Part shown: positions 35,570-47,858 of the stretch, piece after piece
Numbering within the stretch: the first letter of the stretch is position 1
Layout: every line of letters begins with the position of its first letter
Source of the DNA: Utricularia gibba
Taxonomy: Eukaryota > Streptophyta > Magnoliopsida > Lamiales > Lentibulariaceae
Direction: 5' to 3'
NCBI GenBank assembly: GCA_002189035.1
Contig: NEEC01000024.1
Coordinates: 806,001-870,000, forward strand
Length of the DNA: 64,000 nucleotides
Notes under the pieces: generated by a model
Databases searched by the model: none
What the model was told of the DNA's origin: nothing
Seen by the model: only the letters and a program-made list of their open reading frames with translations
Translations under genes and position numbers: made by a program

Positions 35570-36485
35570 CCTTAAGCTTACAAGTGACGCGCGAAAGCTC
35601 ACATCATTTCCAGTCACCAAGTTCAACTCTTGGAATCAAATTGCAAGACCAACGGGCATCATCGACCAAAGTTAATATATCTCTGAAAAATCGTATCATC
35701 ACGATTTAAGCCAGCAAGAAAAATCGTATCATCGACCAAAGTTCACATGCGATTCCACGGAGAACTCGGGAGCTTCTGCCCCGCACGGCGGGCGGCGAGA
35801 CCGCCATTTCCCTTACAACTGAACTGGGTTGGGCTTTTCCCACACGCAAGCCCAGTATCACGAATTGAGCTCCTCCCATCGGACTAAGAACAATGGGGTC
35901 ATGTTTGTACTGGGGTTCTTATTTCCATGGCAGAAGTTGGGCTTAGCTTTAGCCTTTATAGGTGGGGATAATGATAAAGCGGAAAATTGAAGGAAAAAGG
36001 AAAGTCGAGTTTCAAAGATCGTGACTTGACGTGGGAAGACGAGGAGTTAGTGGAGAACTTCTTCACTCCATTCTTGAATACGGAATCATGTGGCTCGCTG
36101 TTAGCCATCGCCTCCAAACACAAAATTGTACTCTCACAACAACCACACACAATCTTTATGATCGCTCACACGATATGAACTTAATCGTCTTAATCAAATT
36201 AACCATTAAATATTTTATCTATAATTATATAATCTACAAAATTGTTTTATAGATTTTTTGAATATAAAAATTATTCTTTCATTTTCATGTTATTAATAAC
36301 ACTAGAATATATCTCTTTTTTTCTTTATTATAGTTTTTCTAACTTCAATTTTTCTATATTCTCGTTATTCCTTTATCTCTCTTTCTGTATGGATGGTAGA
36401 TGAAATTACCAAACAAATCTTATATATATTCCGAAAAGCATCACTCTATATATCTCCTCTTGTTGCTATATCCCCAAACCCTTAC
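35570..36485. other. Promoter side of the Der-type gene and spacer
   Basis: 35570-35900 is the upstream region of the minus-strand gene, with a GC-rich patch near 35780-35815. To the right it becomes AT-rich. A short plus-strand open frame near 35990-36178 has no recognised motif and no ATG at its head, so I do not call it. Confidence 0.4.
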
Positions 36486-38509
36486 CAGATTTTACGAGGG
36501 GAAATGGGTAAGAGTATGCCTACACCCCTAAAGGCCTCAACTACTATTCTTGGGTCAAGGCTATGCGACGTGGTCTTTCCATTCAAGAAAAACTAGGTTT
36601 CATAAATCTAGTGTGAAAGCACCAAAGGAAAGTAATCCCCATTACGAGGATTGGGTAAGATGCGATGATATGGGAGCAATCTCATTAAGTGTACTGACAC
36701 CAATATTGTTTCGATTATCTATTTAGATTATTCAACTCTTGAAATTTGCAAATGATAATTGTGTTGCAACCATTCAATATGATATTAGCATATTGATGCT
36801 TGAAAACTCACCAATCGATGACTACTATACAATGTTGGGGAGACTTTGGGAAGAACTTTTTCTATTATCATTTATCCCATTATAGCTGTAGAGCTGCAAT
36901 GATAATTATCTGAATGATTATTGAGAACAAAAAATGGAGGATAAAGTTTCAAATTCCTCATCGTTCTTGAATCTTCATATCATAATTTGACTTAACTTTT
37001 CCTAAATTAAAAAAATTATATCATCATGTCTTTCAAGAACACAAAAAGATGAAGCAAGTCACTCCTTTATTATCCACACCTATTAATGCATCTACTAATA
37101 TTGAAATTACAAACATACCTCTATACCTCCATGAAATACGGCAGCCAAGATCAAATGTGGAAACATCAATCATATCACAAATCATTATTATTTCATTATT
37201 GAATTTTCATTAGACAAGAAGAAGCCTTCTCAAGAACAACATTAAGAAAACGGTGATTACACACATTTTATAATATTTTTTATTCTATAAAATTATAATT
37301 TTTAGCAATAAAATTAGATATTTTATTTATGATTCTGAGTATTTTAAGTATTTTAGTATTATTTATATTTTTATTTATAATTATGAACTAAATTAGTTTA
37401 TATTATGTTTTTCTAATATTTATCTTAGTCTAATAGCAAAGTCATGGACAAATTAAGCATCATTTTGGTATGCACAAATCGATGGTAAACAATACCAACA
37501 AAGTTAAAATAGAAAAAATAAATGAACAAGACAATTTACTCCAAAACATAAATAACTTCAACTGAAAATGAAAGGAAAAATATATGATGCACGTAAATCC
37601 AATGAAAAGAAGATAAGGAGAAAAAAGAAAGATATTTTTGTTCTTCTCTAAAGAAGAAAATAAGAGAAATAGAGAGTGAAAAAGGAGATATACGTGGAAA
37701 CTTCTAATTAGACCCCCTGGAATAAGAAAAAAAATTAACTAGATTGAGAAGGATGAAGAAGTTTGATTCACTGAAGAACTCAACCTAGTTACAGGATATG
37801 CTACTTTCATCTAAAATTAGCAATGTAAAAGCAAAATCAACTATTTGACATTTTTAAGATTTTTTTGACTTTTTATTTCTATTTATTTTTTATATCAAAA
37901 TTGTGACATTGGATCTGCTTTTGTTTGAAAATGTTTTATTTATCTTTAGTATGAATGACTAGATTAGAGTGATGATTCAGGGGAATGAGTCAATGTGCTC
38001 ATTGTATTCAAATACATTCAAACCAAATTTGTATTTTCTTCTTTTAACAAATTTGGATAGATCAACAAGGGAAGAAGATGAGAACACCTAACTTAGAATT
38101 AAATCAGAGAGCTAGAAGGCATTTAGTGGGTAAGGTTGTTAGATAGAGATTAATAGAATTAGGTAAGCTTAGTCTTATATACTTTGTAATAAAATTAAGT
38201 ATGAGGTGATTTAGAAAATTTAAAAAATCTAAAACCAAAAATTTTAGAAAAAAGTCACTTAAATTTGAATATCTTAATAATAGTTAGACTTTTGAGAAGG
38301 TTAAGACAAGAATTTCATTGAACACATAACCCTTTAAACTCTGAGATATTACATTTAATATATTAGAGTTAGCATTTGAGTTACCCTACTTATTACTTTT
38401 ACATGATTGGTTGTTGCTTGTATTTTCTTAGTTATAGCTCAAACTGAAAATTGATTATCATACTTGAATACATGAACTTTAACATAATAAGCACTAGTCT
38501 CTTTATGTT

Positions 38510-40263
38510 TGATAACACATATTTTTGAGTGATGAAATGCATGGAAATTACTCATATTGTGTTACAAAAATCAGATTTTACTGTCTAGTTCTATATTTTT
38601 GCACAAAGTACCGTAGTTATGTTATTTTAGTCTTAGTTGGAACTCCCAACCTTCTAATTGTTTTATTCGAGCAATGCAGTGTAGGTCGTAACACAAATCC
38701 CAAAGAGCCGAATATGAACAGTGTGGTGGCAGAGGATGAGACAAAAGTTTGAAAAGGAATACACACAAAATCTAAGGAAAAGGAAAAAGGGGGATTTTGA
38801 ACAAAAAGAGGGAAAGATAGAGAGAGAAGACAGATTTCTTTATTGGAGACTCAAGACATATTTTTTAGAGATTTTTATGGGGTAGAAGAAGGAAGGGAAC
38901 GACGAACCAGAAGAACACAGCTTCTCTTTGAAGATTTATTTTCATTCTTAATACATACTGTTTCTAGCTAAGACTAGTTTTAGATTTACTGCGTGAACAA
39001 TTTGTCTTCTCTATTTCTGTTATGCATTGCTTGTTGTTGTTTAACTTTGAAACCAGAATGATGCTTATGATATGCTATGAAAACGTTTTCTTTTCCCTTA
39101 GCATGAGTGGCTAAACACTTAGGGGGGTGTCTTGGGATGAAAGGAGGGTAGATGTGCTAATCAATCTTTAGACTTAATCAACCATAAGTCACGTCACTTT
39201 CTTAATAAACCAGGATAGATCCAGGAGGGAGAAGTAGTGAAACCCAACTTAACAACCCTAATTAGAGGTAGACCAAAAATTAGGAGGAAAAAAAGAGTCT
39301 GGATAGACCTAAACCTTGTGAGTTAGTTGTATGATTTATGGTTTGTATGAGCTTTGATGAGTCCCAAGAAGATAATGAAGTGTATTTAAAGAATGATGAG
39401 GAGTTTGTCCAAGTGAACATATTAAAGACAAAGATGATTTCAACGGGATCAATGACTAGAAGCAAGAGCAAGATGCTTGAAGATACACTTAAGGCTCTAC
39501 TCAATACAATTGGAATCAAGTATGGACTTGAAGACATCCCATCAAAAGAGCTGAACTACTTGAAGATGGATTTATCTTAGAGCATTGGGCTTATTGTTTG
39601 GCCCAAGTAATGTTAGAGTCCAATCCTAGAGTATAAATACTCTAAAATTGTACTCTTTAAGGACCTTTAGTCATTTTCATGTATGTTGTGAGGATTCTCC
39701 TCTTCTTTAAGTGCTTGTACACTCTTGACTTATCAAGCTTTGAGCTTGTGGCGTCCTAGGATTATCACTTCCAATCCCTTCTCTTTTCTGAGGTGTGCCT
39801 CCTAATTTTCTTTGTTTCGAAGTCTGATTGCAAGAGATTCATTCTCTTGAGGGTAGACTTGGGTGGGTTCTCTTCTAAGTTTCAAAATCAACTCTTGTTC
39901 ATGGGTTGCTAATCTCTATAGATTAGAGGGTCACATCAAGCTTGTTTAGTGATAAGCATACATCCCCTAGAAATCCCAAGGTATCACCCATTTCATATTA
40001 TAAACCACCGAGTCCCAAGCTTGCAATTTTTTTTTACTGCATTCCATCGTAGTTTTGACTTAGTCCTAGTTAAGACCAAATCCACAAATGTGACATTGAT
40101 TTTTTGCATTGACCTTCACATGGTAAGCACCTAGCTTTTTGTGTTCGATCCTAGTCCACTATGTTCATATTTTTCATATGATTTGATGTGAATTAGGTTT
40201 ATAAATTTTATTTGATAGGAGAAATTTGCAAATTAACGACTTGCACAAATTTTTCGTTTATCA
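38510..40263 (+). mobile_element. Gamma-family solo LTR (copy H), TSD ATGTT, with a nested LTR
   Basis: It starts TGATAACACATATTTTTGAG and ends TTTTTCGTTTATCA. ATGTT lies at 38505-38509 and 40264-40268. Without the 584-bp nest and its duplicated AGCTT it is 1,165 bp. It lacks a primer site and interior. It serves as the complete gamma reference, since the other copies are truncated or disrupted. Confidence 0.93.
39355..39938 (+). mobile_element. 584-bp solo LTR of a fourth family, TSD AGCTT
   Basis: TGATGAGTCCC...GGGTCACATCA has TG...CA ends and AGCTT at 39350-39354 and 39939-39943, and its removal restores gamma-LTR continuity. It contains a TATA-like GTATAAATACTC (39631-39642) and pyrimidine-rich R/U5-like sequence. 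Its first 225 bp are an open frame to TAG at 39578 with TRSKSKMLEDTLKALLNTIG, resembling the end of gypsy polyproteins. The coding region of its parent element may therefore have run into the LTR. Confidence 0.85.
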
Positions 40264-41062
40264 ATGTTCAACTTCGAAGCACTACATATTTTCTGTAGAT
40301 TTATTGATTAATGTGGATTAAGATTTTATAAATTTCACTTGAGGTGAAAAATAATAATATTTCAAAACAATTTGGGTATTTTGTTTATCAACCCATCACA
40401 ACAACATAATTATCAAGCAAATAATATTAATTTAATTCATGAAACTTCTCAAGCTGGAGACTCATCAAGAGATCATGATGATGTCTCAATTACCAATGTT
40501 CAAATTCGTATATTATTATAGCAACTTCAAAAGAAAAATGCAAATATTCCATTGGTCCTTTACAATCCATCCTCATTGATAGAAAATTCAAGTAACTTTA
40601 TAGATAAAATTATTCAACATATTATTTATTCACACATGATTCACTTTATTGATAACTCAAAAGTATGGATCGATAATTCGAGCGCAAATATGTGTAATTT
40701 TCTTTACACCCTGAATTTCGCAATATGTTTTATATGTCTTTGATTTATATATACCATTATCTTTATATATAATCCTACAACACAAAATTCAATTTATGTA
40801 GTACACTTAACCAAAATCTCATTCAAGACTATAAGGTTTCAAATACGATTAGATGAGATGAACAACAAGATACTTTGTACTTTTTTCAAACTACACCACC
40901 AACACCATCAATTTATTTTGCCTACCCATTTGATAAAACTTGAAATATTTGATGATTTGATTCAATCAATGGCTTTGCCAATGGCTTTTGCTGGTAATGT
41001 TCATACTCATGATATGTTTAATCTTCGGCATTATAGATTAGGACATTTGGGACAGTAAATTT

Positions 41063-42149
41063 TCATGAAAATTATGCAAGTAAATGAATATAGAGATAAA
41101 TTACTTTATTTATTTATTAATTAATAGCATTTGTTTTTATCTCTCAAAATTGAGAAAAAAATAATAAATATGTGTTTATTATATAATAAATAAATAATAT
41201 AGACGAATAAAGATATTATTAAAAATGTTTTATTTTTTAAAATAAACATTAAATTGCGTTAGCAATAAAAAAAAATTATAAAAGTAACATATTTACAAAC
41301 GATCAACTTTGATACAGGAATTTTACAAAATAATTTTGCTTAGAAAAAATTACTTAGACAGGTATTCCACAAACGCACCGGCCAAGATGCATCCAAATTT
41401 TTTATTTGTCTTTTTTGTTATTTTTTAATATGAAAATCGTCGGTTGAGTCGTTGACATTATCTCAGTACCGGACAATAAATGCGTATCCATACAGGCGTC
41501 GGCAATCCAACAGTAGGGTGACATTTGAGAGAATGGTCCACCGTTGGCATATGTGGATTGTGGTAGTCTTTTCGCGATGACGGCGACTGAAATGGCCCAC
41601 GCGGCCGACTGCCATTGGGTTCCGCTGTTTTCGCTAGATATTTCAGGTCCTCCGGTGTGGGAAGAAACCTCCAAGATATTCATAATTAAAACAAAATTAC
41701 TGAACGAGATTCCTTCTTTAAATACAGGTCGAGTTCTCAAGTTTGCTTCGTGGAGAATCCTTTTACTTGGTTATTAGGATAAAAAAAGTGTGATTCGGGT
41801 TTCGTGTTCTCCTAGGTGTTCATTTGTTTTCGAGGGTGAGTTTTATTTCTTGCTGTCATGTCTTAGCACCTTGATCATGATCACTTTCTTGGTCCTTCTA
41901 TGTGGGCTGCTATTCAAGAAATTGGGGGCGATATAAATCCACAAGAATTGGAGAAGTTTCCAGAAGAAGATCGTTTCTTTTTACAGTGTGTTTTCAAAAA
42001 CTGACAACCAACTTCCCTGGTCATTTATTGAAAACGGCTGGCAGCTATTTGAGTTCAGATGCTTCAATTTATTAACAATCTACAAATGTTTGAGCTTGTT
42101 CTTTTCTGGGTTTAAAGTCAAATATTAACTAGAATTTCTTTTGTTTCAG
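41063..42149. other. Spacer, promoter and probable leader intron of the choline kinase gene
   Basis: 41063-41420 is AT-rich. 41560-41830 is less AT-rich and has a TATA-like TTTAAATACA near 41718. A donor-like CGAGG|GTGAGT near 41836 and the acceptor TTTGTTTCAG ending at 42149 would define a leader intron of about 314 bp directly before the exon with the start codon. Inferred from splice signals only. Confidence 0.5.
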
Positions 42150-42173
42150 TTGAGTGCTTGCTTTCTTTTTTCC

Positions 42174-43771
42174 ATGGCTGTGAAAAGAAATGGACTGCTC
42201 GAAGGCAGATTCCCTGCAGAATTGATGAACCTGCTGCTAACTATTGCATCACAATGGGGGATGTGATTGAGAAAACTGATTTGAAGGTAGTTCATCTTAG
42301 TGGGGCTATGACGAATGAGGTTTATGCCATTAGCTGGCCAACGAAAACTGGAAACACTCGAAGGACGGTTTTGATTCGTGTATATGGTGAAGGAGTTGAT
42401 CTGTTGTTCAACAGGAATGACGAAATTCAAACATTTGCTTGTGTATCAACTCATGGCTCTGGACCAAAGCTTCTTGGCCAGTTCAAAGGTGGGAGAGTTG
42501 AGGAATTCATTCATGCGAGGGTATGTGAATCTTCATTCTGAAGTATCTGTTTTTGTGAACTACGGTTGCGTTTTTCATGAAGCTGTATTACAATTTTACT
42601 GCCTGGGAGGCATCTTGCTTGTTTAAAAGCGTACATCATGGTCCTGTGGATTCATGCAGACCTTATCAGCACCCGATCTCCGTGATCTAGAGATTTCATC
42701 TCTCATAGCAGCAAAAATGAGGGAGTTCCATGGCATCAGCATGCGCGGTTCCAAATCCCCTGTCATCTGGAACAGACTCAGGTGAATTCTCAGTCATTCC
42801 AGACGATCCACTTGGTTTTCAAATTGTGATTGACTCTGTTGTTTGTGTAGAAACTGGCTTAGGGAGGCTAAGATTCTGTGCACTCTTCATGAGGCAGAGG
42901 AGTACAACTTGAATCTCTTGGAAACTGAAATTGCTTTGTTGGAGAAAGCAACTTCAAGTAGACCACAAGAAGTTGGTTTTTGTCACAATGATTTGCAATA
43001 TGGCAACATCATGATAGATGACAACAAAAGATGCATCACTCTGATTGTAAGCCATTTTCAGCTCTCCTTCTATTAGCCTTACGCATTCAATTAGAATTCT
43101 CAAACTTGCTACAGGACTATGAGTATGCGAGTTACAACCCCATCGCATTCGATATTGCAAACCATTTCTGTGAAATGGCTGCAAATTATCACACTGACAC
43201 ACCCCACATTCTTGATTACAACAAGTACCCTGGTGAGTGAATCATGTGTATCCACTTGGTTCATGAACGCATGTGCTGCGCTATGCTGAACCACACCTAC
43301 TAAGAACGTGAACTCAACAGGTCTGGACGAACGCTGCAGATTCGTAAGGCAATACCTCACTTCAGCAGGTTGGTTTCCAAACACCACACCGATCACTGAA
43401 TCGGTTTGACAGCATTTTTTTATCTAATCATAGAAAACATTAAATCTTGACGCATTGGCTGAGAGGAGATGCTATTTTTCAATGTTGTAAACAACAGGGA
43501 GTGAACCCAGCCACACAGAAGTCGAGCAACTGATCGATGATGTGGAGAAATACAGCCTTGCAAGCCACATCTTGTGGGGACTCTGGGGGTTATCTCGGTA
43601 AATGAAATGCATGTCGACTCAATGCTGATACTGAATCCCTCCCATAACATGCATCATATGTCTTGCTTGTTGCAGGCGCGTGTGAATGATATAGACTTCG
43701 ATTATGCGCAGTACGCGAAGCAGAGGTTTGAGCGGTACTGGTCGACAAAGCAGCAGATCCTTCATGTGTAG
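42174..43771 (+). CDS. CK: Choline/ethanolamine kinase, two frame breaks beside G5 runs
   Basis: The enzyme phosphorylates choline or ethanolamine with ATP, the first step of the CDP-choline (Kennedy) route to membrane lipids. Seven coding exons: 42174-42520, 42660-42781, 42851-43046, 43115-43232, 43321-43368, 43498-43597 and 43676-43771, all with GT-AG introns, about 342 residues when read across two breaks. Motifs: [22 protein letters not shown], the Brenner motif [10 protein letters not shown] (catalytic Asp), [19 protein letters not shown] and HILWGLWG. Break 1 is at TGGGGG (42255-42260): the ATG at 42174 reads [18 protein letters not shown]..., matching plant N-termini, then needs one more base. 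Break 2 is at 43585-43589, again beside G5. ATG 42254 would give an in-frame but N-truncated start past break 1. Every other element is intact, so I call a gene, with pseudogene as the alternative. Confidence 0.88.
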
Positions 43772-44078
43772 GAACAAAGAAAGGAGGTTTAAGAGACCAA
43801 CTGACAGAATACCATGTATGTCACTAGGGCTGGATAAATGCACCAGTACACTTGTAATGTCTCTACAATGTGAAGCTGATCTTCATTCAATACAGAAGTA
43901 ATGGCAGTTGAATCTGCCTATTGTATGCACATTATGTTTGGCGTTTGAGATGCATTCTGCTTTATGTACAAAAACAAGGCTCCGCACTTAACGAAGGAAA
44001 CAACTTCAGGAAAATCTTGTTACTCAAGACTCTCCAGGATTCATCATTCTACACAGAAATGAGTCCATCAACTAAAGA
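43772..44078. other. 3' UTR and flank of the choline kinase gene
   Basis: Moderate-composition sequence after the stop codon, probably the 3' UTR. There is no further open frame with motifs. The long inverted repeat of the next element begins at about 44079. Confidence 0.4.
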
Positions 44079-44925
44079 AGGGTTACTTTGAATAATAATC
44101 ATTTTTTTATTTTTCAAATTTGAAAAATAATCATCATTTTAATTTTTCTAAAAAATGAACATCTCAAATAGAACTTTTTAAATTAAATGATTTTACCTAA
44201 ATTTAAAAATTAGATAAATTCATCAATAATACATTTATATTTTACATTTTATTTTGAATTTTAAAATTGAGATAAATAACACTAAATATATTATCTCAAT
44301 GCTAAAATAAACGATTTTATATTTATTATCTTTATTTTAATCATATTTTCAAAATTAGTGACAAATTTACTATTTTTTGTATTAATCTATACAATATCAA
44401 AAAATATTATAAAATACATAAGTTATACCGGTCAATTATTATACCTCTTAGGGCGCGTTTGGTTGCTGAGTTTAAGTGGGTTGCGGCGTGAGTTTAGATA
44501 TAAACCCATGTTTGGTTCGTGGGTTTCAGGTGAGTAAAAATAAACCCATTTGTTGACCATAAACCGGGCGGGAACTCGTGGAGTTGGGTTTAGCTAAACC
44601 TAGGGGGGAGGGGGGTCGGTTTAACTAAAACCCAGGTCGGCACTTCCATTTTTGCCCTCGCATGAACTACATTTGAACGCAGATCTACAACCCAGATCTA
44701 CATTCTTGATTTGTCGATGGCGAAGCATGTTCTTTAGTGCAAAAAGGGTGGGTCTTTCCTTAAGTATGATTTCTGTTCTTTGTGGGTTGGTCCACGGTGA
44801 CACTGCGAAGGCCAACTATAGCAGCACCGCATAGTGGGTTTTTATCTGTAAATTTCCAATTTCAGAATCTATAGTGCTGTGTGTGTGGATTTATTTTGCT
44901 CGATTTTTGCGACTGTTGAGGGGAC

Positions 44926-46271
44926 ATGGATTTTTTCACGGAAGGTCATGTCATCTTGAGTGCGGCAGTGGCAGTTTTGACCGAATACTTGGTGCAAATG
45001 AATGTGTTAGTATACTTACATTGGAAGAAATGCCGTATGGGATATAGGGTGAGACGCAGGTATTCACTTACACACAAGATTCTTAGACAAGTTGAGTATA
45101 TTAGTAGGTTGGTGAGTGATGTGAATAGCGCATCCATTAAGAATTTGAGAATCAGCCGAGATGCCTTGGGTATTTTATGTAGCCTATTAGAAAATCATTC
45201 TAACTTAAAGACTGGAAAATATGTAACGGTACTAGAGATGGTTTGCATGTTTTTAGGAATATTAGGTCATCATAAAAAAATGCGGGTGCAAAAGCATGTA
45301 TACGGGAGGAGCACCGAGACACAGTCTCGATGCTTTCAAAAGGTGTTGCATGCGGTGCTTTGCCTCCATGAGGTGCTGTTAGAGAGCCTAGTAGTTGATG
45401 CAGAACGTGCATCAGAAGGAAAGTTTAAACACTTCCAGGTTGACACATCTTTCATGCTTCTTTTAACGAATGTGTATCCTAAAATTGATTATACATTTGC
45501 AGGGTTGTGTTGGGGCCATAGATGGTACATACATCGGTATACGAGTTAACAAATGTGATGCTACAAGGTACAGAAATCGAAAGGGGGTGATATCCACCAA
45601 CGTGTTAGGTGTATGTGATGAACATATGAAATTTATATATCTGCTTGTTGGGTGGGAGGGGTCTGCTACAGATAGTCGGGGTGCTAAACGATGCACTCTC
45701 ATGATCCGACGGCTTCCGTGTACGCCCAAGTATTTCACTTGTTTAGCCCGTGCGCATGTGATTCCAATGATTTTATGCACCATGTATACGTGATGACACA
45801 GAAACATATTACCTGTGTGACAATGGATACGCCAATAGGGAGGGCTTTTTGGCACCATACCGTGGAGTTTGTTACCGTGTGAAGGAGTGGGGACAGGGAA
45901 ATGGAGCACCCTAGAATGCGAAGGAGCTATTCAATATGCAGCATGCATCAGCCAAAAATGTGATCGAATGAGCTTGGGGCTTGATGAAGATGCAGTGGGG
46001 TATACTACGGGCAGCTAGCTACTATTCGGTAGACACACAGAACCGCATTGTATTGGCATGTGCTTTGCTCCATAACCTCATTCGAAAGGAGATGGTGGTC
46101 AATCCCCTGGAGGATTAGGTCCCATTGGACTTTCATGATGAAGCTAGGGACACGAGTGATACAGAAGACGTCACGACATCTGCCGGAGGCAATCAGGCAT
46201 GGAATAGTTGGTGTGACCAGCAAGCTGAGGGGATGTACACCAAGTGGCTGGCATCCCGCAGACGCCGCTAG
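44926..46271 (+). pseudogene. PIF/Harbinger transposase of element 2, decayed
   Basis: Exon 1 (44926-45438, 171 codons) ends at a GT donor and joins in phase through a 64-bp intron to 45503. There the first catalytic Asp lies in GCVGAIDGTYIGI, followed by YRNRKGVISTNVLGVCDEHM. An extra G in a G4 run near 45680 shifts the frame at SATDSR, the second Asp. The third acidic residue is in YYLCDNGYANREGFLAPYRG (about 45802-45861). The end shows KELFNMQHASAKNVIE, a TGA, AWGLMKMQWGILRAASYY and LACALLHNLIRKEM. Stops near 45914, 45970 and 46118 confirm decay. Motif order and spacing fit the DDE_Tnp_4 family closely. Confidence 0.9.
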
Positions 46272-47117
46272 TGTAGCAATGCTTTAGACATTGTCATGCT
46301 AGTGGTTTTCCTAAATTCCCGTTCAAAACCTATCAAGTCGTTTGTACTGGATTTGCTAAGCACAACTGTTTGCATTGCAAAGTCACAGCAATTTAAGCTC
46401 TAGTTGATACTCCATCTTGAACACCTGTTTCCATTGTATTTGGTGGTTGCTGCAAAAATTGTTGGGATTGTACCGTAGTGTCATGTCTTACCATGGGGTA
46501 ACATTGTACCACATGGTGGATCATTGGAGCCAACACCGCGATCCTCAGACGAGGTTCTACGGAGGCTTCTACGACACCAAAGTTGTTAGCAGCACCATGT
46601 GTTTCATCGTATCTGGTGCTGTCAAAAATTAAAAAGTAGATGAGTGTGAAGTTGGTGCATAGTAGTGAGGGTATTTGGTAGTTCAACGATGCGCCATTTT
46701 ACTCTACATCGCGATCCGTAAAATCAGGTGCTTCTAAACGCATGGGCTATGCTGTGCACACCACTGCACCGCGTGCTTTGTAATCTGGTGCTCTGAGTTT
46801 TAATAACAAATTGGCATAAAATATTGCAGTTATTCAGCATTAAATGAGTTGGGCGGTTGACAACTGCCCAAACCGCCCAGCGCTATTAATACCCCCCTGC
46901 GCACAATAAAGGCACCTGACATTGAACACTTTCCAAAACAGTTTCATTAATTCCGCCCATCCAACTCCACCCTTTCGACAACCACGCAGCAGCACTGCGA
47001 AGACAGTCTCATTGACAACCTCTCAAGAACAACGTCCCGATGGTAGGATTTATTTGCCCTAAGCGTTTCAAATTCTTCGTTGCCATCGTCAAGTAAGTTT
47101 TCACTTGTTTTCCATAG
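46272..47117. other. Gap between transposase and cargo gene, probable cargo promoter
   Basis: No coding frame with motifs. GGGCGGTT (46851-46858) pairs with AACCGCCC (46871-46878) as an inverted repeat just before a TATA-like CTATTAATA (46883-46891). A possible leader exon and intron (donor GTAAGT near 47091, acceptor CATAG at 47117) precede the cargo ORF. This is inference from signals. Confidence 0.4.
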
Positions 47118-47648
47118 ATGTTGACGTGTGAGAAACTACGTGCCCGCTTCTCAATTCCCGACGGTTACGCTATGTGGAATAAACAACCGGGTGAAACGTT
47201 CGATGGCGAACCGCCATGCAGAGTTGGAGCATCGGGATTCGCCATTAGCACTGAGCACTTTCGGTGTGGATTGTGACTACCCCCGCCCCCTTTCTTGGTG
47301 CAGATACTTGCTGCACTCCAGATCCCACTCTCCCACCTCACACCACGTTCTGTGGTGCACGTACTCGCATTTATGTACATCTGTGAAGAGGAGGATATAC
47401 CCCCGGAAATGCGTGTCTTCTTTGCTGTTTCTGTTTGTGTGCAATGTAAGGGGAGTCCGCACTATTCGCTTCATGGAAAACCTGGAGTGGTTCTGGTTAT
47501 AGACGTGAGAAGCACATATGATGATTGGTGGACTAGTTTTGCATGGGTATGCCCACCCACCGCTACAGAATGGCCAACAACATTGAGAGTTTCAGAGAAT
47601 GTCGGACACTCATCAGGTGATCACAAACAATTACTTCGGATATTCTAA
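47118..47648 (+). pseudogene. Gag-like 'putative gypsy-type transposon' domain, first part of the cargo gene
   Basis: From ATG 47118 the frame is open except for one TGA at 47274, a likely CGA-to-TGA change. It reads IPDGYAMWNKQPGETF, GASGFAISTEHFRCGL, then PPPFLVQILAALQIPLSHL, SVVHVLAFMYICEEE and DDWWTSFAWV. This order resembles the plant 'putative gypsy type transposon' domain (Transposase_28, PF04195 as I recall it), found in gag-like proteins. The match rests on pattern memory, not a search. A GT donor at 47620 could splice it toward the phosphatase exons. Confidence 0.55.
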
Positions 47649-47858
47649 TAGTACTCATGCTTTTTGCTGTTGTCATTGTAGGTATAGAGGTATTGTCAAA
47701 CGTGCAGCAAGGAGGTTTGTGAATTTGTTCTCTTGCAGAATAAAGTCACTGGAGGACGTATTGCCCCCCTTTCTGAATGCCCCTAGGAACAGCATCTGTG
47801 GTGTGGAACCCCTCGACATCGTAAACAACGTAGGAGTACGAATGAAGATCTTGAGGAG

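Larger units (their letters stand above)
36490..41062 (+). pseudogene. Copia-type retroelement remnant (gag to GAG-pre-integrase)
   Basis: Conceptual translation in shifting frames gives the gag start of plant Copia elements: NYYSWVKAMRRGLSIQEKLGF near 36540-36600, then a 'DYYTMLGRLWEELF' segment near 36820-36862. Further right are a protease-like VWIDNSSANMC (about 40659-40692, where active elements have W-I-I-D-S-G-A) and a GAG-pre-integrase MFNLRHYRLGHLGQ near 41013-41056. Stops and frameshifts are dense. A gamma solo LTR (38510-40263) is inserted in it. No LTRs, RT or integrase core of this element are visible. Confidence 0.75.

Noticed and set aside
41544-41777. 77-codon plus-strand frame before choline kinase
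   Set aside because: Overlaps the probable promoter and leader of the kinase and has a longer antisense frame; no motif.
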